Origin: Prinia subflava
Lineage: Eukaryota > Chordata > Aves > Passeriformes > Cisticolidae
Length of the DNA: 64,000 nucleotides
NCBI RefSeq assembly: GCF_021018805.1
Contig: NC_086249.1
Location: forward strand, 79,448,472 to 79,512,471
Direction of reading: 5' to 3'
Every line of letters begins with the position of its first letter. Within the stretch, counting starts at the first letter, position 1. The position numbers and the translations under genes were made by a program. The notes beneath the pieces are model-generated. The model searched no databases. It was not told the DNA's origin and was given only the letters and a program-made list of their open reading frames with translations. Shown piece by piece: positions 1 to 11,628 of the stretch.

Positions 1-3000
1 AAGAATTTAAAGCACTCTTCAGCTTGAACAGTGTTTCTTCCCATGAATTATTTTCGTTTCTGAGGAACATACTGCTGCTGTTCTAGCAGCTCAACGTGGG
101 AGAATTAGACTTCTCTTTCATGAAATGTGGTAGTGACCTTTGTAAAAACAAATTTTCATGGCCTAACCACGCGTGGTTTGTATCATTGGGAGTTTGGACT
201 CGTAACTTAATATGGAGGAATTTGAAAAGACTCACTGGGTAGGAGATTATGAAGAATTTCTGTTTGAAAGTACTTGTTTTGCCATTGCTTTTTAGAAATC
301 TGAAACAGTCAGCACTACACAGATGATGTTAATGGTATTGTGTTTTCATTTTTAGGATTATAATTTCTGATGCAATGTCGTTGCTTCTCTGAAATATTGA
401 TTTCACAACTCTGGAAATTGAAAGCCTCTGTCTCACTCAAGTGTGTTTAAGAAGTTAAGCAGATCGCTTTGTCTTTGTAACTGACTTTCTTCTTGTGACT
501 TTGACAGAAGATGTCACTTTTGGGAACAGTGAATAAATGTAGCAATAGAAGGCACCTGTACTATGAAGATCAAGGCTGTAATTAGCAAATATTTTTATAT
601 AGGCCATGAAACAGATACAGATTCATTATATTAGCTCTTGTTGCTGTTGTTCTGTCATTGCAACATTAGTTGTTACATTTGCTTCCTACTTCTACCACAT
701 TACATTTCCTATTGCTTTTGTGAAAAAAAAAATATACAAAGTCTCTTTTGCTATATTTTCCCAAAACTAATGGCAGAGTTAGCCCTTGATAGTGTGGATG
801 ATCCTTTTTATTACATCCTGGCTACTAAACATACTATAAATTCAGAACTCCAGCCTTTGCCTTGTTGCCATACAGAAAAGGAACTTACCTCCCTTTTTTC
901 TCTTCTCTGTTTTCCTGGCTAGCTGTCTAAAAGCTTAAGGAAAGGTCTTTATGCTCTTCCGTGTCACCTCATCTTCTGTTAGCTAAAGAAGAGGCAAAAG
1001 ATATGGAGTGTCTGCTACTTTTCCAGCCTTAGTTTTTTTGTGCCTTGTGTTGCTGTTGGTATGTTAATCCTTTGCAGTGCTCATGGCTTTCGTCGGTAGA
1101 AACTATAGTGACTCGAAAAGTGATGCCTAGATAACTCTGTTTGCTGGTCGTGGTCTTGAGCAGCAGCAAAACTACCCGAGTATCTGCATTTTTCATGCTC
1201 CTTGAGCATAAAAGCTGCTTCCAGACTCATGGAGGCAGGTACTGTATCAATTTACTCTCCGCTGGTTTGAAATCAAACCCAAGCCCATCTTTGAATGTAA
1301 AGCGAATGTTCTAGAAAAATGTTTTGTATTTGTATTGAGGGACTGATGGTTTCTAAGCAGAGTGGGTATTCCCAAACCCCACTCCCACTGTGTTTTGAGG
1401 AAGGAGGATTGCTGATGAGGATTTATTAGAGGTGTTTGAGGGAGTTTTTAGATAGCTGAAAACTGAAACCAGATGCTGCCGTGTTTGGGTTAGTGCCGTC
1501 AGCCCGGGTGAGGTGCTGGGTGCTCCTTGCTGGACACCCCGCTCCCCCAGAGTAGGTCATGTGGCGTGTTGAGGAGACGGAGAGTTGAGGCACTCTGCAG
1601 GAGAGCTGCCTTCTGCTTCTCATGAAATTATAAACCCAAAGGTAGTGTGCTTTGTCCTTGTATTTACTAGGTATACAGAAATGCTGTAGAACAATAGTTT
1701 CCAGGGAGTGAAAGTCAGGAATTTTTACTAGTTCCTAAAGTGGACGGTGTTTAGAGAGCTGGGATGGTGTTTGTAATGTGGGAAGTAGCATTGTTTTGTT
1801 GTGCTGAGGTGAAGAAGTGAGGCCTGCACTAATCGTTTCACCTGTGCACCATTGTCCACTCTTTGCTACATGAGATCCTGGTACACCTTTGAGAAATGAC
1901 TTTTCTCTTTGTTTTGCTTTGCAGATTTATGCATATTGGCCCAGAAATCCAAAATTTATTTGTGTTTTAGGTAGTTCCAGTTTAAATTTCTCCTGCAAAT
2001 TAATTAGCCCCGTTAGTTTTCTCGTAATATAGTCAATGGTGTTCTGCCCAATTAAACTGTTGCTCTATTCAGTAGTGGGTAAAGTAATCCTTGCAAATGC
2101 GAAGTTTTTGTTGTTTTGGGTTTTTTTCCTTGAAGTAATCTTTTTTCCCATAATAAGAATTCTTAATTGTTTCATTAATTCTAATGACATGAGTAAGTTG
2201 AAAGTGCATTGAAATATGACATATATTTTTATATTCAATTAAGTACGTGTGACACAACAAATCGATTTGTTTCTCACCATTAATGAAGGGAGTTCATATT
2301 TTAAACCCAGCATAAATAATAACTTTGTGTGCAATGAGAGGGCCTGACAGTGTACATTTTTAAGCTTTCATACAGTATTGCAAATTTTAAGAATTCAGGT
2401 GCAGAGGAATAAATCTTGATTAGAGAATAGCAACCCATTGCATTTTAAATTACTGAAGCTATACACAAAGCCCTGGTGTCAGTAAAGTTTTAGAAATACT
2501 CGTGCTATGAAAAACATTTGTTAGAGTGGAAGCTCAGGCATGCTGGTATAGCCTGTATTTGTTCACAATTGTAGAAAAAAACTTTGTCGCTTAGAGGCTT
2601 TTTTGCGCTGTAGGTTCGCTATGCTGGTTTTAGTCCTGGTCTCATTATCCGGTATTAATATGGTGACATGTAACTACTGTTGATTATTTGGTGGAGCAGA
2701 CAGTGTGGTGAACATGGGACACTCAGCAGATCCCTAAAGTCTCAAAAGTGTTCTTACACTTACAGTTGTGACAAAATTCTCTCTTATAATCGTGACAAAA
2801 TAGAGGTGCAAAATAAAATGCTATGTGGGTGTGTTTTTACCTTATCCAGTTTCCTCAGCTCGTATCAGTTACTGTATGCAGAGTACACACAACCATAGAA
2901 ACACACATGAAAACAGGTAGTGAGATATACCACAGATAGTATATAGCAGAAATTTTATTGGAAAAAAAGATAGATGTAGTTTGTTTACAGAATCAGCTAG

Positions 3001-4314
3001 CAACTTTCTTAGGCAACCTCCTTCTAAAAATCTTTTTAAAAATTATTTAAATTAAATACAGACTTTGTTTCAGATAAGGTGTTTAATCAAAAAAAGAAAT
3101 ATAGTTAGGTAGCCTGTTGTGTTGCAGCAGTTGTGCTGTTTGGATAGGTGGGGCATTAATAACCAAAAATAAATGAGCAGGTCTTCAGTTTATTACCTAT
3201 TTGATAGAAAAGCAGATTTTTAGCCTTCTGAGCTGTTTAAAATTTCTACATTCCAGAAATGATCACAGTATTTATGAGGGCCTGAATAAAGAGAAGTGAC
3301 ACGAGTGTGAAAGCAGGTACTGAAGTTTATGGAAAAGCCAGAGGCTGTGGATGCTCTTGCTGATGCAGTCCTCTGAGTCCGGGTCATGTCCTCTTACAGT
3401 ATGAGAAGCTGCTTTTAGCTGAGTGCTGTCTCTTGCCTGTCTTTCCCCACGGGTTACCTTGGATCAGCTCTGTGCAAATACAGAGGAGCCATCAGACCTT
3501 GCAGGAGAACAGGAAGAGGATTAACAAAGGCAGGTGCTTTTTGCTCATGCTAGGGTGGGATTATTGATTCTGTGCGTCATTTAAAAAGTATGTGTTTTAT
3601 TTTTAAGAAAATAGAAGCAAGCTCTTGGAAAAAAAATCATCAATTTCACTTCAGATTTAACTATATTGTTCTTATTTATATTATTTTCAAAAAGTCATAA
3701 AACATGGTCAAAAAATTGCCTTCAGAATAAGATTAGATCCCTTGCACGGGTGGGAAGGTTTAGAAATGAATGACAATATTCATTAAGCATATAAACTATA
3801 GATGAAACATAGTAGGATTTTCTAACTCATTCTTATCAAATTTAAGTTGGCTGAAATAATGTTTTTTTGTATACCAATTAAATATTAGTTAACTATATAG
3901 TAAAATAAAACACTTTGTTCCTTCAGTCCTTTCCTAGGTTTGGGAGAGAAGAGGAACGCTATGTCCTGTTAGAACTTACTCTGTATATGAAGAGTTAAAC
4001 TGGTGTATTACTCTAATTCTTTTAGACCATTCTGGACTAATAAATGTTACAAGGAACAGCAATAAATGAAGCCTCCTGTTTAGCAAAACCTAGAACTGAT
4101 ACCAAAGAAGAGTCCCAAGCATTGATCAGACTGACCTCTTGGTTTTAATGCAGTGAGAGCACCCTCAGCATACCACGGCTGCAAGGTTTTCCTTCCTGTT
4201 TTACCATAGCAGTGTATCCATCATGCTTGTTTTCTCCCACATCCGTTGTGCGTTGGACTTGGCTCCCAGTGCCATCCTGGGCCACTGCTGTTTCAGGGGA
4301 GCTGACTTCTTAGT

Positions 4315-4532
4315 TGACATCCTAATGATGTTTTGGATGACAACAAGGAAAAGTATTTTTCAACCTTTTAATGCAGAAGGAGAGATACGTGGCTCTATGA
4401 TATGCTCTCGGGCCGAATTTTGATAGCTGTCATGACAACAAATGACACGTTCATTTCCCTGAATGGATGGTGTCCTTCCAGACACACACAGAGTGTTATC
4501 AAATTTGACAGGTCTTGAATGATGGCATGTCA
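4315..4532. promoter_or_regulatory. Cluster of TGACA/TGTCA motifs (candidate TALE-homeodomain sites)
   Basis: Seven copies of the five-base core TGACA, counting both strands, occur in 218 bp: 4315, 4338, 4428, 4433, 4443, 4506 and 4528. Those at 4428 and 4433 form the perfect palindrome TGTCATGACA, and 4506 reads TGACAG. MEIS/TGIF/PREP-type homeodomains bind TGACA-containing sites. A random 218-bp interval would have fewer than one copy on average. The count is observed; regulatory function is inferred. Confidence 0.3.
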
Positions 4533-6984
4533 AGCATTCTGGATTCCACCACAGGAGACTTGGGCTGCTACAAATGCACACTGCCACCTGGCTTAGCAAA
4601 ACTTACTTTAGGCTTTTTCTTAGGTTTGAGTTCAGATTTTTTAAAATTTGTTTTTACAAGTATCTTTTGAGTTTTCATTTTAAGTAGATCAAATATTGGT
4701 AGAAAATTTAGTTAGTAATTTTAGATTGAAAATTTGATTGCTAAATAGTAGAAGAGAAAAAAACGTAGTTGGACTTGATCCAAACACTGTAAAGATGCAT
4801 GTGTTTTAAATGCTTTCAGTATTTTTAGTAATAATTTCAGCAAAACTAGAAGGATAGGTTTTGAGTATTTGGCAGGTTGGAAATGTGCGCTCTGCTCACT
4901 GATTTTTTTCATTTTGTGTTAGTGCTGTCAGTCAGTGATGGTACAAATGCTTCTTGGTAGTTCAGCTGTAGAGTGCAGGGCCAGGAGCTGACACCTGAGT
5001 AGATGAGCTGCAGACAGGGGCAGTCAGTGGCACAGATGGCTTATTTGATTTATTTATAGGCTTGGCTGTTGTTTGTATGTAAGGTTGCAATCTCACTTGG
5101 CCAGGTGTTTCTGGTTTAACTGGACTGAAGAAGTCATGTAAGTTGGGTAAAACCCTGTAAGTGCTGGGTTTTGTGTGTTTTGTATTTGAGTGTTAAGATG
5201 GATTACAGTCTGTCAGTATCTAGTGCTCTGGTGGCTGGCTCAAATGACCTGCAAACAGCAGTTTTTCATGCGTGGTGGTGTATTTATTTATTTATAGTTA
5301 TGAACTACTTTAGTTAGCAATACTGTCTGGCTATACCTGTCATGTAAGTGAAATGATAACTGGTACCATTTAGGTGCTGGGAAGAAAGTACCATGTTTGT
5401 ATCTTTGATGAGTCCTTCCTACCAGAACTTATAATTCTATGTATATAGCAACATTGGAAATGTAGGTTAAGACATAGCATTTTTCCCAGTGAGTATTGAA
5501 ATTGTGTAAAAGTCCCTGCTGTTTTTTCAGCTTTGTGGTTTTAATTAAGAATGTTTTTGTTCCAGTCATAAAAGAAGTTGGTTATGGTATATCTTGTTTA
5601 ATTGTGCTTTCCTTTAATCATAGCATGTTGAATGCAAAAAATGTAGGTGCCATTTATAGGTATAAAGATGGGTATTTTTATATCAAAAAAAGAGTGAAGC
5701 CATTTAGAGTATAAACATCCTGAGCTTTACCTTTCCTGTATTTCAGAAAAAAAGATAAAAAGAAAAATTGATGCTCAGTCTTCTTCCTTTACATTCCAGA
5801 GTTCCAACAGTCTGTAGGCAGTCTTTTTGCTAGTGCTGCAGGGATAATATAGAAATAATTATATTGTGGACTATTCATAAATTCACACTGTTTTGAATTC
5901 CATTTAATTCAAATAGAGAAAGAAATTAATGCTAATATCCCAAATAATTAATGCTATAATAAGGGATCTGCCTTCCACTTGACACTAAATGACTTATGTT
6001 CTGTTACATCAAAAGACCTAAATCATTTTGAGCATTCAATATTAAAATTCTAGTTCATGAATATTAGAAATTTAATCAGATATCTCAGTAAGGACTGTGT
6101 GGATTGTATTGAGTTTAAACACTGGTAATCACAAAGCTTGTATTTAGCACAGGTATCAAAATATGACAGATCATTTTTATGAGCTTTGAGGCTCGTAAGG
6201 GATGCATGGGGAATCATAATGAACTGAAATGTTATGGACTTCCTATGGCAGAATACTGTTAAAGTCTGAGTAATGTTGTTACTGAGACAATGTGTGTCTT
6301 CCTCGGTTAGTCTTGTCTTATAATACTCTCGGTTGTATTCCTTTAGGATCTTTTCTGGTTTTGCTGACAGGAGATTCTGGATGTTTATTTCAATCAGGTG
6401 TTTGTCTCACCTCTCTGGAAGACAAACTGTCAGAGCTTTGCCAAAGTTTCATTCTTTGTTTTGTATCCCAACTTCTCCCTCCATTGCTGTGGCCCTGTGC
6501 ATGTGCTTAGTACCCCTGGCGGTCCTGTTGGAGTGATCGTCTCTTATTTACAAGACACAAAGCTGAGCCATATGTACATCTTTTCCAAGATAAGGACCAC
6601 TGTTACATTGCAGGTCAATTCTTTTTTAGTTACACGTTCTTTACTTGTCACAACATGTATATAGAATTATGGAACTTCTGCTGTAGTGTCACACAGCCAG
6701 CTTATTTTTAGAGACAGACTTTATGCCTATACATTGTTTATGACATTACTTTTCCAGCAGTCCCAGAAAGTCAGTGTGGCTCCCAGTAGTTAAGGATTGT
6801 AAGTAATACTGAGCTGTTATAGAACAGGTGTGGATCAGGCAGTGCTTGATATAATGCCTGCTTAAGTTGATGGAAAAGGAAATTTAGTCCTCCGGGGGAA
6901 ACAAGGAATTAGTTAGTTTGGTGTTTTATTTAAAAACATGGAAACTAGAACTTAAAACAGACAACCAAAATTAATGAAAACAGG

Positions 6985-7002
6985 AAAAAAAAAAAAAAAA
7001 AA
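6985..7002. repeat. Poly(A) run, 18 nt
   Basis: This is an uninterrupted run of 18 A residues, the longest homopolymer I found. No retrocopy or SINE body is recognisable on its 5' side, so it is treated as simple sequence and not as a retrotransposon tail. Confidence 0.9.
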
Positions 7003-9310
7003 GGAAAACTAAAATGTGATGCAAGAAAGGCTCTTAAATGCATTGAGGGTTGTAATTCCTGTTTTGGAGGAACCAAGGTTTGAAAACAAGTATATTAATG
7101 CAGATCATGGAAATTCATAACTTCTAAATGCTTTGCCCCCCATGTTTTAACTGTATTAGTTTGTTTAATGGTGCAGCTAGACCTGATTTCAATGTTCTGT
7201 TATAAAGGTCTTTTCAACTTGCCCTTGTGATTTGTCTGTTCTGTTCTTTGATTTTTTTCCTTCTTTCCAGATAGATAATTTTAGTGGTTAAGTAGCTGAT
7301 CATTTGGATTCCTTTGAGTTAATATAAGTGATATACTTGTGGTTACAAAAAGATACCGTATGTAATTGCCATCTGGATTAATGGCCATTGACTTACTCTT
7401 CTGCAGCAATGGCATACATACCATTACTGAGTGTACATAGCATTTGAAGCAGCTTGGTATTTAGTAGATTATACTGTGCTTGCTAAGCGGGTAGTAAAAT
7501 TTTAAATGCTTCCTTCTTCAAAAATAGCAATCCTGAATCTGATGTCAGTGAGTCATGAATGCAGGTGAGTCAAGGTGGAGTTGTGCTAGAGAGGGGATCA
7601 TTTTTCCAGTGCCACTCCCTGGTCAGCTCTGCCTGCCTGTTGCCCACCTGACTGGTAGCAGCTCTTGGCTCTTTCTCCTGTGCCATTTTCCTGCCACAGG
7701 CTTTTTTGAGTATGGGAGTGTGCCTGGTTTGCAGGATGTCATGCCTGATGTTAAGCAGTTGTATTTCAGTGGATTTTTAAATTGGCGGTACTGTTGTTCT
7801 AAAATTGTGGCACCTACTAGATATCAAGAACCCCTCAAAACCAACAACAATGAAAACTCCAAACCTCAATATTAATACTTGCACTTGGTATCAATATAAT
7901 TAATAGTTTTGGCTGCTGTTGACATGTACCTTTAGATTTTCTTAGGGAAGTACCATTTTTTTTATGAATCTATAAATTCTTAATTCAAGAAAAACTTTGA
8001 TTTAGTTGCTGCATACCTTGATTATTGTGCTGTCTAAACTGATGGTGATCACCTGTGTCTTTGCTTTGTTAATCTTTTCTCTCCTTTTCCATTGTACAAT
8101 ATTTTGTAGATAATTAGAATTTGGAATAGCCTTGATTGTGAGTGGACATATTTTTGGGTTGTCTTTAATCTATTCATACAGCAGAAATATTACATATGGC
8201 ATAGTATTACATTACATACAGCAAAGAAAATAAAATATTAGATAAAACTAGAAAAAATGTATTCTGTCTAGCATGGTTACACGCATTTGGGAATGAGTAA
8301 GATTTGACTGGAATGTTGTAGTTGCATGATGTGCAGAAGTGGAGTTGATGAGATTTCTGAAATGAGGTTACACTTAAACCCTTGCTTACAAGATTTCTGT
8401 ATAATTGTTTTTAACTTCCTTCTTCTGTGAATATGTTCTGGAATTGTGTTAGGGTATTGGGGTGGGCTGCCACATGGGTCAGTCAATACATATCTTTCCC
8501 TAAATAAGAAGAAACATTTTTGCACTGAGAAATGTAGCAAGTGTTTTACATTGTTTTTCTAGATTTTTCAGTGGCATTGATTTGAAGTAGTGTAAATTTA
8601 TGGCAAGCTAAAATGACCGTGTGTAACTGTTTTGCAGAGAAATCTGTTTTCCTGCAGCTTCTGTGTGCAACTGGTCATCGTACATTGTCTTGAATCACGC
8701 AGCCCTTTGCTCTAATAGCTCTTTCAAAGAATCCAAATCTGCTCCTTACGCCATCTCCCTTCTGTTCCCTTTGCAGTACAGGGTGGCACCGGTCAGTGCC
8801 TCAGAAATCCACCTCCTGTGGTTAATGCACTCTTTGCAAGCAGCACAGGGGCTGTCAGGTAGCTGAATGGCGTCCAGCTGCTGCGTTATGAAGCCCTTTG
8901 TCTAACGATCTGCTATTAAAGTTCCCGTGGAGGCTATTACTCATGTATTCCTCATGCCGGAAGAGTCTTTCCATTAATTTAACAGCTGTGAATAGGATTT
9001 GGATGAAGATATTTTTGTTAGTGCTTTGTTGGCTCTCTATTCTAAGTAAATATGTAGCTGCACACAGTCTGTTTGCTTATATCTGCTCAGGGTAGGAGAA
9101 AGTGTAGGGTGCTTTACAGGGTAATTCTGTTAAATAGCATGTTCTCATTTTCTATCTTCATATGTATATGCTTGCAACTTGGTATTTGGAAGTGGCTAAT
9201 TATATCTGAACTTAATGTGGTCCAAATTGGGGCAGGATTTACCAACATGAACTGGCTTTGGGCTAAGGTGAATTGTATAAAAATAAAACTGTACTTTCCT
9301 TCACAATGCA

Positions 9311-9325
9311 TCCTCCTCCTCCTCC
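9311..9325. repeat. (TCC)5 microsatellite
   Basis: Five perfect TCC triplets are followed closely by a CCACCCT/AGGGTGG hairpin (9333-9339 with 9344-9350). It is short and probably weakly polymorphic. Confidence 0.85.
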
Positions 9326-9944
9326 TGCTTGTCCACCCTTTATAGGGTGGGAGAACTGCCGTAGAGAGAATTGTGTGATGAGGTTCAGCACTGGATCCCA
9401 GTGTCATAAGGTGTTGGGGGAATGGTGGAAGCAATATTATTTCAGTTTTTTCTGTTTTCCAATAGCTGGATATTTTCTTTTTTGTAATATTTCTTCATAA
9501 CATTGCTGTTCTTGGAAGTCTGTGTTGTTCTGTACTGAAATGAAATGCAGCCTGGGGTTTTCAGCTTGTAGATGTACTGTAATGTACTTACTGACAGTTG
9601 CTGCTTCTGAGGACTTTATATGCAACACTGATCTGAAACTTACAAATTTCAAGGGCAGGTAAGGGAAAGAGAGTTGGAAAATAGAATTCTTGAGTTCAGG
9701 AAGAGATAGACAAAGGATTCACAGTTAGTAGCCTTAAGTGTATATGTACATTTTAAAAAGTTTTGTGTGAGTGTACTTCCAAGATTGTTTTTTATAGTAA
9801 TTGTTTTGTGCTTATCAGCTTTTGCTGCAAAGTGGACATAATACAGGTTGCTGAGTCATTGACCCTTGTAACCAACAATTTGTATGTCTTCACCTTGTTT
9901 AGCTTCATACCAAGAAGTAGTAGAAATGTGATTTTTATAGTATA

Positions 9945-9976
9945 TTCCTTTGTGAATATACTTGTTCACAAAGGAA
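9945..9976. repeat. Perfect 12-bp inverted repeat with 8-nt loop
   Basis: TTCCTTTGTGAA at 9945-9956 is the exact reverse complement of TTCACAAAGGAA at 9965-9976. The flanks do not extend the pairing, so the stem is too short for a typical microRNA precursor. Confidence 0.8.
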
Positions 9977-11485
9977 AGACTTAAATTTTTCTCTGGTGTA
10001 TCTAATTTTTTATCATTATGTGTGGATGTACAGAATGTGCTCAGCTGAGATTGATCACTGGTGTGTGAAATGACCAAATTATAACAATGGAGGGTTTTCT
10101 GAGGTGGGTAATACATTTTCATATGTAGCTTCCAGCAGTGACTTTAATACACTGAAGGCCACACTTTCAATGCTTCTGTTATTGAAATGTAGTGCTGTGA
10201 TCATTTTTCTGCTGAACTTCAATTTAGAACTTCATCTCAAAAACATCCAAGGAAAAAAGCATCAAAGCAAAATAATAATTGTCTTGGAATGCAGGAAGAT
10301 CTTTAAGTATAGAATTAAAATAGGTAGGAAGAGCTTGAAAAAGTGCTTTGGGCACCTTAAAGGCTAAATCTGTAAGTAAGAGAGGAAAAGACGGGCACGT
10401 ACCTTGATGTTGTAATAGTTTGCTAACCTTGCATACAGGACGTAAACCTCTGCATTCTTACAGTTTATAGCTTTGTTTCCCATCTTGAATCTTCTGGCTT
10501 TGCTTTACCTAAAGGACTGTTACCACTTTACTGAAAGATCCTCAGGAACTATTTTGCCACTCGCAGAGCCCTGAACTGGTCCTCTGCTGCACTTCAAAGC
10601 CACCAGGTGAACTCTTCCAAATGTTTAATCAACTGAGTTATGATTCTCAAGCCACTTATGAATGTGTTTAGTTAACTTTTCTGAGGTTTGGATTTGGGAC
10701 TTTGTAAAGAAAAGCACATATGGGAAGAAGAAAATGATGATTAAAAGTAGTGTATGCTCAGTAGAGAATTGGTTCAGACTCTTCAGCATTTCAGATGTGC
10801 CAGTGTGAGAACGGTTTCTCTCGTACTTCTGTCAGTGTAGTAATAGCTGTGGGAGGATGGTGGTGTGCATGAGGCTTCAATAGCTGACAGCTTTTTTACT
10901 TTCTACAGCTACAATTAAAAGTATCATAAATGTTGAATTTCATGCTGGTTTTGTTGGAAGACTGATTAAAGAAGAAATGTAGTCTGTATTATCCAGGAAC
11001 ACCTCTAGTATCATGCTGAAGTCATTCACATTTTCCTTGCTTTACAGTAGGTCTTGATGTGTCAAACACAGATTTTAGTGGGTCTTGATTTGTTCTGGCA
11101 GCATCAGCAGATGGTTTCAATACCATCTGCAAAATATATGGAAAGTTCTGTAAAGTGCCGATTTTCTAGGGTTTTGTTTGGTTTTACTATGCTTTGCAGT
11201 GAATATTAAAATGTTCAGGAAATTTAGCATACTTTGTCTGCTGGGCAAAGTAAAATCTTACTGTAGCATGTGGAAGCCACTTTTCATCCCACCCACAAGC
11301 TCAGTGTACCTGAGAAATCCAATTATTGGCCATGGACTGTGTTGGGGAGGGATCTGCTCTTCAGGCTAAATCTCAGTAGACATGGTTATTTTCTTCACCT
11401 CTTGTGTTACAGAGAACTCTACCACTTGCTTTAGTTTCTACATTCTCTTTTCAGCTCAGCCCACACATTTTTCTTGCTTTTCTAG

Positions 11486-11628
11486 GAACAGCTTCCCTAG
11501 ATGGCAACACTAGCGGCTGGCAGCTCTGTGCTAGTTACGCCTGGGGAAAAAGCCCTGGCTTTCTCAAAGCCCTCTGCCTCTAGCAGCAGTGAGCAGATAC
11601 ACTCATTGTTAGGGGATGTGAGTGGAAG
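11486..11628 (+). other. Candidate unannotated exon with strong splice signals
   Basis: The interval is preceded by a clean pyrimidine tract ending TTTTCTAG and followed by AAG|GTATGT, a near-consensus donor. It is 143 bp long and GC-richer than its surroundings. A frame opens with ATG at 11501 and stays open through the donor (start MATLAAGSSV; Ser/Ala-rich). I do not recognise the peptide. If this were spliced directly to 51856, the frame would stop at the TGA at 51866-51868, before the NCK2 ATG, so it would be an upstream ORF and not an N-terminal extension. It could be an alternative 5' UTR exon, a non-coding RNA exon or chance. Confidence 0.25.

Larger units (their letters stand above)
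1..11485. other. Non-coding tract, probably NCK2 5' intron
   Basis: No coding exon, RNA gene or intact mobile element is recognisable. All ATG-started frames are about 106 codons or shorter and have no family resemblance. A slightly GC-richer patch lies at about 1470-1620, but it is too short and CpG-poor to be a CpG island. Items listed separately are the TGACA cluster (4315-4532), an A18 run, a TCC microsatellite, a 12-bp hairpin and a weak exon-like interval at 8777-8858. Confidence 0.7.

Noticed and set aside
1470..1620. GC-richer patch as a possible CpG-island promoter
   Set aside because: Too short, with few CpGs; no TATA or initiator arrangement is convincing.
6985..7002. Poly(A) run as the tail of a processed pseudogene or SINE
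   Set aside because: No recognisable retrocopy sequence or target-site duplication flanks it.
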